Origin: Amaranthus tricolor | Taxonomy: Eukaryota > Streptophyta > Magnoliopsida > Caryophyllales > Amaranthaceae | Direction: 5' to 3' | Length of the DNA stretch: 64,000 bases | NCBI RefSeq assembly: GCF_026212465.1 | Contig: NC_080053.1 | Location: 8,070,793 to 8,134,792, forward strand | Shown: in pieces, positions 23,659-45,639 of the stretch | Numbering within the stretch: position 1 is the stretch's first letter | How the letters are laid out: each line of letters starts with the position of its first letter | Position numbers and translations under genes: made by a program | Notes under the pieces: model-generated | The model's input: the letters and a program-made list of their open reading frames with translations, nothing else | The model's database searches: none | What the model was told of the DNA's origin: nothing

Positions 23659-24099
23659 AAGGACGTGTAGGGCTTGAATTTCATCCTCATTCATTGGTGA
23701 AGACGAATTCTTTGCTTGAACAATCAGAGGAATCAAGAATTCAGAGATTAGGGCGATTTTTCTGTTCGTGTTCGATTTCAGTGGCAAATCTCTACGAATT
23801 TCGGTTGTTTTTCTTCATTTTGTTTAATTACTTCATGAATCAATGTTCCTGAATATAGCTCGCTGCATTTCCCCTTAATTTGATTGATAATCGTGCATGC
23901 ATTAATCTAATTACTCACGAAAACTGTTCTGAAACCCTAAAGAACCCAGTTCTTGAAGGAGTTTCTGCAATTTGCGATTTTATTTTGCATATCTGTTTGA
24001 ATTTCATTTTGAATTAATAAAATAGAGTTGCATTCACATCATCATTGTATTTTTGCTTACAAATTAATTGTGATTGTGGCTGTACATTGCATACCATCA

Positions 24100-24710
24100 C
24101 AGAAGAGCAACTTCTTCAATTCTGATTTGTGTGACATTGCTGTTCATAATTGATTTTTTCTTCTTTCTCGTGCATATTTGGCTATAATCAACAAATACTA
24201 AGGAATTCACATTAGCAAATTCATCTAAAGGGCAAAGTGATTGTTGTTATTTCATTAAAAGGAAAGTTGTGCACATAATACATATCTTCCCAAATTTGAG
24301 TGCTGTTGCAAACAGAACAATTTGCTGCATTCATTCCTTCTTCTTTGCATATTTGGCTGTAATACATAGTTAAATAACGAATTCAAATCAACAATTCATT
24401 GTAAAGTGCAAGGTGATAGCTGCTATTTCATTTAAAGATAATTTGTATACAGAAGAACAGTTCTTCAAATTCTGATTTTGTGTGATCTTGCTGTGCATGA
24501 TTGATATTTCTTTTTTTCTTGTGCATATCTAGCTATAATCAAAAAATAACTAAGGAATTCACATTAGCAATTCATTTAAAGTGCAAGGTGATTGTTATTG
24601 TTTCATTTAAAAGTGATTGTGCACTAAACAACAGAATACTCAGCATTTGATTGTTGTTGCAAACAGAACAGTCTTGCTGCATTCATTGCTTTTTTGCATA
24701 TCCGTGTGTG
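24100..24710 (+). repeat. Duplicated segment in the gypsy leader
   Basis: A block of about 250 bases is present twice with a period near 350. ACAGAAGA..TTCTTCAA.TTCTG, TAAGGAATTCACATTAGCAA and GCAAACAGAACA recur in the same order at 24100-24355 and 24451-24705. A shorter third version of the central part lies between. The leader carries no coding frame; packaging or dimerisation signals of LTR elements usually lie here. Confidence 0.75.
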
Positions 24711-24730
24711 TTTGCATCATATAGATCATC

Positions 24731-27646
24731 ATGAATATGGAAGAGAAATTTGATGCATTAGTCAATATGGTCACTCAACTGAATTTGACTATCACTGAGT
24801 TAAAGAACGCAACACCACAGTACCCACAATACCCATGCCAAGACCCTAATACTGAGAATACAAAAGAAGACAAAACCATGAGAGTTGATGTGCATGAATT
24901 TGATGGCACATCACATGATCCAGAGGTGCATATTGAGTGGGAGAAAGGGGTAGAACGTTACTTTGAATACAAGGACACACACCCCGACCATCAATACAAA
25001 TTTGCCAAAGTGAAATTAACCAAATTGGCTGCAATATGGCTGGAAGGCGTGCAAAGACAGAAAATTCGTGAGAATAGGCCTAAGATCAGCACTTGGGAAA
25101 CACTTAGGAAGCACCTTAGGAGGAAGTACATTCCACACAACTATAGGCAACAACTATACGCAAACTGGAGTAATTTGAGGCAAGGTTCTAAGTCAGTAGC
25201 TGAATATATTCAAGAAGGGGAAAGGTTGGTTGTTTTGTGCACATTGAAGATAGGTAGATTCTTTGGGGGATTAAGAGAGGACCTGAGGGAGAAAGTAAAA
25301 GTAATTCAGAACCTCACCTATGAAGGAGCATGCAATAGTGCATTGATATTAGAGAAATCAGCAAGAAGAAGAGCTATACAACATGCACAAACGTTTAACA
25401 GAAGCAAGGAGTCCAGTAGCTTCAGGCAGCCTGCACAGCACTCCTCTGAATTTAAGGGAACACAGCAGTATGCATCCATTGCTAACAGTAGGTCTGCTGC
25501 ACAAAGACCTTCTGACAGTAGGAGTACACAACCCTATATTGCATCAGCTAGTCCTTACACAGAGCGACCAACTAATGCCAAAGAAAGAGACATTAACCCT
25601 AAGGATGTTATGTATTTTAAGTGTCATGGGCATGGCCATCACAAAAGAAATTGCCCCAATGCACGAGCCTCCACACAAAAGGAATGGACCGAAATTCATA
25701 ATAGAAAGGGACCACGAGCTATGTTAGTGGCCATAGGAGGAAGAGAGGAGGTCAAATTACCACCCACACCCGAGGATGAATATGAGGGGTCCTTTAAAGT
25801 AAATAGCTATGGTTACATGGAAAGATTGGAGGGAAGCACTACTGAGGAAAGTGAGGAGGAAGGAGACGTAGAACATGTTTACCCCGAGGAGGAGCTTCAC
25901 AATCTGTTGATAAGAAGAAATCTTCACACAGTCCCAAAGGTCAAGAATTTAGACCAACGAGAGAACATTTTTCAAACAAAATGTCGGGTAGGGAACAAAC
26001 TGTGTGATTTAATCATAGATGGAGGCAGTGAATCCAATTGTGTGAGCAAGGAGCTAGTCAAAACCTTAGGGCTAACCACTAAGCCTCACCCTCGACCCTA
26101 CAAATTGAGATGGTTAGATGATAATACAGGTAACACAGTTAAGAAACAATGCTTTGTGAATTTTGATATAAGCACATACCATGACCAAGTGCTTTGTGAT
26201 GTGATAACCATGGATGCTGGTCATATATTATTAGGACGACCATGGCAACATGATAAGAAGACTATGCATAATGGATACACTAATGTGTATTCTTTGAGAC
26301 ATGAGGGTAGAACTAAAGAGTTAATGACATTACCTCCTCACAAAACCATACCTCCTACCAAGACCAAGCCATCACCTGCACACCTATTAGGAAGGAAGGA
26401 TTGTGATGCTAGTGATGTTAGGCACATAACCAAACTATCCTTTGATGAGATCATTAGACTACATGGCATACCCCAAAGCATTGTAAGAGATAGAGACTCT
26501 AAATTTCTACGCAACTTTTGGGCTAGTTTATGGACCATGATGAGAACTAAATTGTTATTCAGAACTGTATACCACCCTCAAACGGATGGTCAAAGGAAAG
26601 TGACAAATAGGACATTAGAAAACATCTTAAGGACATTAATTAGGAAGAACACCAAAGATTGGAATGAAAAATTAGCCCATACTGAATTTGCATATAATAG
26701 ATGCCCTAGTCTAACTTCTAAGTATTTTCCATTGGAATGTATGTATGGCTTTAATTCTATGACCCCCGCTACTTTAGTGTGTTTACCATTGCAGGAACGA
26801 GGAACGTGGAATGCGGAGAAGCACATTGCAGAAGCACAAAAGATACATGCACAAGTTCAGAAAAACATAATGCAAGCTAATAACATATACAAGCTGAAGG
26901 TAGATAAAGGATTCAAAGACACGAGAAGCTTCAAGGTGGGAGACTATGTCTGGGTGCACCTAAGGGAGGATAGATTTTCTAAGCAAAGAAATAACAAGCT
27001 CAAGCCCAAAGCAGATGGACCATTTCAGATTATAGCTCAAGTAGGAGAAAACGCCTACACAGTAGACTTGCCAACCAGCTATGGTGTCTCATCTACATTC
27101 AACATTGGTGATTTGGCACCATACCATGAAGAGTCTGAATTGAGGACCATTCCTTTTCAAGAAGGGGGGATTGAGCCAAGTCAAGGCTCAGGATGCAACA
27201 ACGAAAGCCAAGAGTACCCAAGCAACACAAGCAATGTCATGAACAACACACTTGAACTTGAAGCCTCTGAATTAGCATTAGATTCTGAACTAGCTTCAAC
27301 ATTAACCAAGAAAGACTTCCAATGCAACACGTACATACAAGGAAATGATGAATTAATTAAGGGAAACCAGATACAAATGAATGAAGCAACAAAAGAACAA
27401 AACCCGAAAGAAATAAGCATAACAGACCAGCAGCAAAGTCTGACGCCAATCACTGACCAGGCCACCTTGGTAGGCCCGCCCAGACGAGACCTGAGCCCAT
27501 GGGATGACGTGGAGGGTAGATTTGGAATCTTCACACATGGGCCTAACTGCCATGGCCCAAGAATCCTTCTGAAAGTCATTGGAGAAGGGCTGAAAACGGA
27601 GTCCAAGGTCGCCCAGTCGACAGTCAGCACAACAGCTGTTACATGA
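24731..27646 (+). CDS. Gypsy gag-protease-integrase remnant polyprotein, 971 aa
   Basis: One uninterrupted frame from ATG 24731. Residues about 65-215 are the retrotransposon gag fold (KLTKLAAIWLEG, YRQQLYANWSNLRQGSKSVA). A CCHC knuckle at 295-308 has lost its first Cys (Tyr295; Cys298, His303 and Cys308 remain). Residues 420-505 are an aspartic protease with LIIDGGS (Asp430) and ILLGRPW. At about 555-570 the frame jumps to the end of the integrase core: DRDSKF (Asp587), YHPQTDGQ, and a C-terminal KLKPKADGPFQII module. Reverse transcriptase, RNase H and the first integrase Asp are absent. The integrase Glu, expected 35 residues after Asp587, is Lys623. Residues 814-971 are encoded by the 3' LTR. 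Such a product could still make particles and cleave itself, but needs a partner for copying and insertion. Confidence 0.93.
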   Translation: MNMEEKFDALVNMVTQLNLTITELKNATPQYPQYPCQDPNTENTKEDKTMRVDVHEFDGTSHDPEVHIEWEKGVERYFEYKDTHPDHQYKFAKVKLTKLAAIWLEGVQRQKIRENRPKISTWETLRKHLRRKYIPHNYRQQLYANWSNLRQGSKSVAEYIQEGERLVVLCTLKIGRFFGGLREDLREKVKVIQNLTYEGACNSALILEKSARRRAIQHAQTFNRSKESSSFRQPAQHSSEFKGTQQYASIANSRSAAQRPSDSRSTQPYIASASPYTERPTNAKERDINPKDVMYFKCHGHGHHKRNCPNARASTQKEWTEIHNRKGPRAMLVAIGGREEVKLPPTPEDEYEGSFKVNSYGYMERLEGSTTEESEEEGDVEHVYPEEELHNLLIRRNLHTVPKVKNLDQRENIFQTKCRVGNKLCDLIIDGGSESNCVSKELVKTLGLTTKPHPRPYKLRWLDDNTGNTVKKQCFVNFDISTYHDQVLCDVITMDAGHILLGRPWQHDKKTMHNGYTNVYSLRHEGRTKELMTLPPHKTIPPTKTKPSPAHLLGRKDCDASDVRHITKLSFDEIIRLHGIPQSIVRDRDSKFLRNFWASLWTMMRTKLLFRTVYHPQTDGQRKVTNRTLENILRTLIRKNTKDWNEKLAHTEFAYNRCPSLTSKYFPLECMYGFNSMTPATLVCLPLQERGTWNAEKHIAEAQKIHAQVQKNIMQANNIYKLKVDKGFKDTRSFKVGDYVWVHLREDRFSKQRNNKLKPKADGPFQIIAQVGENAYTVDLPTSYGVSSTFNIGDLAPYHEESELRTIPFQEGGIEPSQGSGCNNESQEYPSNTSNVMNNTLELEASELALDSELASTLTKKDFQCNTYIQGNDELIKGNQIQMNEATKEQNPKEISITDQQQSLTPITDQATLVGPPRRDLSPWDDVEGRFGIFTHGPNCHGPRILLKVIGEGLKTESKVAQSTVSTTAVT
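27161..27170 (+). promoter_or_regulatory. Polypurine tract of the gypsy element
   Basis: GAAGGGGGGA ends one base before the 3' LTR, the expected place for plus-strand priming. It also lies inside the coding frame. Confidence 0.88.
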
Positions 27647-28118
27647 GTTTCTGGTTACTTTATTTTGGGTTTAATTAGGCTCGTGTATAGGCACGTGAGG
27701 TATATTACCGTTATTAGCCGTTAAACCTTCATGTAATCAGCCTAATCCTGATCCCTAGCTTTATAAATAGTAGATACAATCATTGTAAAGCTCACGTTGT
27801 TGTTTAATGAAAAAATTTTAGAAAAAATTCAGTTTTTGAATTTTTTTTCAATTGCTTGCAATTGGGTTACTAAGGGTCAGTCTACCCTTCATGAATGTGT
27901 AAACCCTTGATCAGTCTTCAAGATTACACTTCATTCTATCCAAGAACGCGGAGCATTCCATTGATTGATCAAAGGAAAGCATCGGTGTTGTGTTGAAAAG
28001 AGGCTTGGCAGTCCAACTCTTATCAATACACTGGCATATCAGTCTTGGAATATCCCCAAATTGAGTCACGGTTCAATTTCGCGATTAAATTCAGCATTTC
28101 ACACGCATAATCGCATCA
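27172..28118 (+). repeat. 3' LTR of the gypsy element
   Basis: Equal in length to the 5' LTR, same TG...CA ends, followed by the TTTTC duplication. Its first 475 bases are coding in the 971-codon frame, which stops at 27644-27646. Confidence 0.95.
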
Positions 28119-28576
28119 TTTTCTAACTCTCAATTATTGTAATAGGTCTTAGAGTTTCAAGAGTGTTAGATTAGAAATTTTATTACGCCTCAAATCATAG
28201 AATACTTTTGTAAGTATTCGATTGTTTTCACTTTTGTGAGATTGAGATTAGTCTTTTATTAAAGAAAATTTGTAGATCGTTCTTCTAAGAGAAGAACGTT
28301 GTGAGAGAATATAAAAAGATCTTCTTAGTGGTCTAGATTCCATTAGTAAAAGAGATTTGAATCCTAAGAGTTAAATAAGAACCATAGGTGGGGACTAGGT
28401 TATTAATAGTTGAACCTCGATAACAAATAGCTTGTCTTGTCTACATTTTATTTCCGCACTTAAGTCTTAATATTATTATTCGGCCAAAGAATAATTTCCA
28501 AAAAACTGTTTAAAGTGTCTCACAAGCACTTAAGCAATTTGTCAAGGAAAATTTTAATCGGACATACTCTCTGATC

Positions 28577-29131
28577 TAGGAATGTTCATGGGCAGGTCTG
28601 GAGTGAGTCTAGCCAGACCCGAACCCGGACCCTTTTATTTTTTATAGATCCAGACACTAAGGGTCCAAAATTTTGAGACCCATGCCCAGACCCTCCAGAT
28701 CTGATGGGACTAGGGTCCTGGATGGGTCTTTAATAAGTCTCAAAAAAAGTCTCTTTGATTGTCAAAATTGAACCTTTTGCGAGTTTTTTGTATTTTTGTA
28801 AACAACTTATTATCGTATTATAAACACTTGTTCGAGTCCATGAAATTCAAATAAAAAATAATTACTAAAAAGTAAAAAAAAATATTTAGTTGTATAGGGT
28901 CCGAGTCCGGGTCTGAGAGGCGGGTCTAGGGTCTGGGTCTCAAGGTCGGGTCTGGGTCTGGGTCTCAAGGTCGGGTCTGGGTCTGGGTCTGGGTCCCAGA
29001 CCTGGACCCGGACCCGTCAAATATTTTTTGGATTCAGATCCGACCCGGATCCGATGGAACTCAAAAAACAAGACCCAGACCCTTAAAAAAGGAGCGGGTC
29101 CAACAGAATCCTAAATCCATGATCGTCCCTA
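28577..29131. mobile_element. hAT-type MITE, 555 bp
   Basis: The left end TAGGAATGTTCATGG and the right end CCATGATCGTCCCTA are imperfect inverted copies. The 8-bp duplications CTCTGATC (28569-28576) and CCCTGATC (29132-29139) differ by one base. The interior is dense in GGGTCTGGGTCT and AGACCC words in both orientations, typical of hAT subterminal repeats. It has no coding capacity. It inserted in the old copia LTR. Confidence 0.85.
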
Positions 29132-29181
29132 CCCTGATCTATTCACCCCTCTAAAGAGTAATCAATCTCCTATCAACCTTC

Positions 29182-30378
29182 ATAATTATAAACAACTCTA
29201 GTCTACATCAATATCATTTACATATATATAGCCAAATCATTATAACAAAAGGTTTGAAATTTAATGGACCGTACATTACGATTTTAATCTTTACATTTGT
29301 ATGCAGTATTCAGTAAATAAGATAAAGAGAAGTGCGATAATATTCTAATTAGTTGCCAGTTTTGTAATATTGTTGCCTATTTTACTAGTGTTAATCTTAT
29401 TGTATGACAAGTAATAGTATGCATGTTTGACTAATTAACAAATGTGATAACTTATGGAAATGTTATGGCTTCGGTTCAATAGATAAGTTTTTTGTGTTTT
29501 TTTTTTTATATTTATCGAGTATAATCTAACATTTTTATAATTTTCTTCCAATAATTTCACCTATTGATTAATCATAAATGATTCTAATTTTGAGGGGTAT
29601 TTTTCTAGAGTAAACTCGATAATCGGATGACTTGCTATAATAAGTTTTATTTTCTTAAAAAAATTTAAAATAAAATGTTAAAAAAATTTATGATTTTTTT
29701 ATTATTCAAAATTTTTTAAGTAAATTTTCAAAACTTTTCTCTAATTTTGAATTAATTTTTAGTTTACTTTTTTGTGAAATAACTATTATACGAACTCATT
29801 GGGTAAACCCAAGTTTACTCTAAGCAAATACCCTCTAAAATCAAAATTATTCATAGTTAATTAATAAATAAGATTATTGTAGAAAAATTATAAAAATATT
29901 GAATTATTTTAAATAAATTTTCTTTTTTTTTTTTCTTCTGAGTATAAAGGGTACTTTTTTTTGTTTGTCATATGGTCTTAAGATTCTCAGAGAAGGCCCT
30001 GTCTCTATTAAAAAATAGCTGTAGAACTATAATATACGATTTTGTATTATTTATACTAATACAAATACTATAATAAGATCAATATATAATGTAAGATTCA
30101 ATTAAATATAGCCTATTGTCTAGTCTTTGACCATAACTTTTTATAAGCGGAATATATTAGATATGAGGATGGTGATGTCTGGTCTTTCATTTTCTTTATT
30201 TCAGAATTGCATTTCATTGCCATCTGTTTAATTAACCAAAGAAAAAATTACACTATATATAGGCAACTAAAAACCCAAAATATTCTTGGAAAATATATAC
30301 CTTAAAAAAGCAAAATAAAAGAATTAAAAGTAGAAAAAATTTTAAGGAAAAAGATTAGGATCGAGAAAGAGATGAAAG
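29182..30378. other. AT-rich non-coding stretch, 3' side of the neprosin gene
   Basis: No coding or terminal-repeat signal. The segment nearest 30378 should contain the 3' untranslated region of the minus-strand neprosin gene; no polyadenylation motif could be singled out. Confidence 0.4.
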
Positions 30379-43161
<12,783 letters not shown>

Positions 43162-43259
43162 TTTCTTCTATCCTTGTTTTGTGAGATGTTGAGTATATCA
43201 CATTCTCATTCAATATGAAAATAAGTTGGAAATCTCTTTCTAGAATAATAAATAATAAC

Positions 43260-43299
<40 letters not shown>

Positions 43300-44046
43300 T
43301 TTGATGTAAAGAAGGTGGGTGGGTGCAAATTAAAAGAGAGAATTCGAAGCGAATAACTCCTAAATTGAAGAACACAGAAAGTTGTAGAAGTATTAATGTT
43401 GATGGGTTTGATGAAGGAAAAGGACAGAGTTTAGCAGAGATAATGATTGTGAAAAATCTGCTACATTTGCATTGGAGTCATATACTTAGTTTCCAAAATT
43501 AAAATCTCTCTGTAAACAAAAATAATCCATTTTCTTTTTGGATTTGAATTTGTATGAACAATTAAGTGGGGTTAAATGAAATACACACCAACAAATAAAG
43601 AATAAGAGGGAAATGTGACTTCAAAGGCAAATAAAATACAAGTAATATTTAAAGGAGATAATGAAAGAATGCAAGTAAATGGAGGAGAGGAGACCTACCC
43701 AAAGTCATAACTGTACACCCACCTAATTAAATAATCTTCCCCACTTGAATACTTACCTTTATAATGATTTTATCTATCCATCTGCCAACATACTGTGTTC
43801 AAGAAATAGCATTTACTTTTCTTTTTCTTCAAACACCACCATCATCAAGTACTTGTGTTTTTTACTTCATTTGCTTTAATAAAACTATACTATCATATGC
43901 TTTCTTTAATGTTATTGTATTTTTTATTTTCAAGATTTAAGATTATATTTTAATTACCTTTTAATATTGAGTTCATTCTTATTTCTTAAGAGGAATTATA
44001 AAATATAACGTGAAAATGTAAAACTATTAATTGTTATTTGATCAAG

Positions 44047-44138
<92 letters not shown>

Positions 44139-44310
44139 CGAATTATGAAGATAAAATCTATTTGATTAATTTAATTGGTAATAGCGTTTAGCTAGAAAAC
44201 AACTATGACCATATCTAATAATATTAGTATACTACTATTAAAATTGAGTTATCTTATGAGGTCATACATATTAGTATCGAACGGATAAAAATACATCAAT
44301 AGCTTTAGAT
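43162..44310. other. Upstream region of the neprosin gene
   Basis: This is 5' to the minus-strand gene and should contain its promoter. It holds an (AAT)n run at 43256-43298 (about 14 units), close to the start codon, and a (TA)n run at 44049-44135. No TATA box could be chosen safely amid the AT-rich sequence. Confidence 0.5.
44049..44135. repeat. (TA)n microsatellite
   Basis: About 43 TA dinucleotides without interruption, roughly 0.9 kb upstream of the neprosin start codon. Confidence 0.97.
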
Positions 44311-44670
44311 TAGGGATGGTCATGGGCGGGTCTGGATCAGGTCCAGTAAGTTTCGGATCCGGATCCATTTATTTATAGTGGATCTAAACTCAGATTTGAA
44401 CCCTAAGGATTCAAAATTTTTAGACCTAAACATAGACCTAGACCCTCCGAATCTGATGGGTCTAGGGTCCTTAATGAGTCTAAAAAGAGTCTCTGACTTG
44501 TCAAATTGAGCCTTTTGGTAAGTCACTTTTTTTGTATTTTTGTAAAGGACTTATTAGTGTATTTTATAAATATTTAATACTAATTTGATATCCATAGCAT
44601 CATTCATATACGCGTAAATTCTATTACAAATATTAGTTCGAGTCTATGAAAATCAAATACAAAATACAAA
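44311..44670. mobile_element. Truncated hAT MITE, same family as 28577
   Basis: It begins TAGGGATGGTCATGGGCGGG and follows the 28577 element in order: GGTCTGG, GGATC-rich words, CCCTAAGGNTC, TCTGATGGG, CTAGGGTCCT, TTGTATTTTTGTAAA and GTTCGAGTC.ATGAAA. No matching right terminus was seen, so the second half is deleted or too diverged. Confidence 0.65.
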
Positions 44671-45305
44671 CTAAAACATTTACCCAAGTCGTAGTTCAAT
44701 TTGACATAAAATAAATAAAATATATAATTAAAAACTAAATATAAAAGAGATACATATTGGTGAAAAGAAAAAAATTAAACCGTAATTATACACCAAGAGA
44801 ATGCGATAGAAAAAGATCAGATAATACATGAATAAAATGGTTTTGTGGCTAATAGCCATAGTAAGTAGTTTACTATGACATCAATTGTATCATCATCATT
44901 ACAATATACTAATTCATAAGCACTTTGTGCTGTAATTATTAAAATACATTTTACAAGTCGTGTCAAGTTTCACACTTACAATGCAATTTTAATGAAATAT
45001 ATAACAATTGGCGATGATATAAGCTCTACAATTTCATACTGATATTAATATATAAATATTAATCTAACCCACAAATTCATGTAAAACTAATAAATATAAG
45101 GTAATTACTTTTTAACCCCCCTTTCATATCTCCAAATGCAATGCACTATAGTGAGAGTTTACTAGAGAAGGTGACAAGTTTAAGATAAAGTTAAGAGTAA
45201 AATATTAGGAGTAATTTATACAATCTTATTTTATCTAATCTTATATATTATGAATCTCAACAAAAGAGACAACACAGATTCCCATAGTATGTAATATACA
45301 AACAA

Positions 45306-45599
45306 TGTAGGAAAATTTAGATGGTAAAATAGTGAATTGATTTATTTGGAGAGGAAGATAAGTGAATATGTAGAATGGATATTGTTCTTCATTGCCCAAA
45401 AAATTGATTACATCAATGGGTATTTATAGTGTTGGGTTTGGTTACAAGTTTACTAAAATATCTTAGATATTTTTATTTTTTAATTACTTTTTCTAGGATC
45501 TTCCATTATATTATCTTAGATATTTTTATTTTTTAATTCTTTAGTTTAGATATTTTTATATTTAATTAAAATCCTAGATTTTTCTAGATTATTTTAACA
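45306..45599 (-). repeat. 3' LTR of a decayed copia element
   Basis: In element orientation it starts TGTTAAAATAATC, directly after a polypurine tract (GGGGGAG; plus-strand CTCCCCC at 45600-45606). Its other border is placed near 45306 by a TG/CA rule and is approximate. About 155 bases of it (45406-45570) recur at 48443-48600. Confidence 0.65.
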
Positions 45600-45639
45600 C
45601 TCCCCCTAATCTGAAAAATCTTGAACTCTGAGTTGTCTT

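Larger units (their letters stand above)
22698..28118 (+). mobile_element. Ty3/gypsy LTR retrotransposon, non-autonomous, 5.4 kb
   Basis: Two 947-bp LTRs (22698-23644 and 27172-28118) begin TGAGCC and end GCATCA. Perfect 5-bp duplications TTTTC flank the element (22693-22697, 28119-28123). A primer-binding site follows the 5' LTR and a polypurine tract precedes the 3' LTR. By eye about 11 substitutions separate the LTRs, roughly 1.2 percent, so insertion is recent. The single internal frame has gag, protease and the end of integrase but no reverse transcriptase or RNase H. Confidence 0.96.
22400..29180 (+). mobile_element. Old copia LTR, interrupted by a gypsy element and a hAT MITE
   Basis: After removing the two later insertions, the outer DNA (about 22400-22697, 28119-28576, 29132-29180) has the look of one copia LTR. 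Its second half matches in order the LTR at 11949-12390, and it ends near CTCCTATCAACC. No primer-binding site or gag follows, so it is a solo or truncated LTR. The left border is approximate. Confidence 0.55.
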
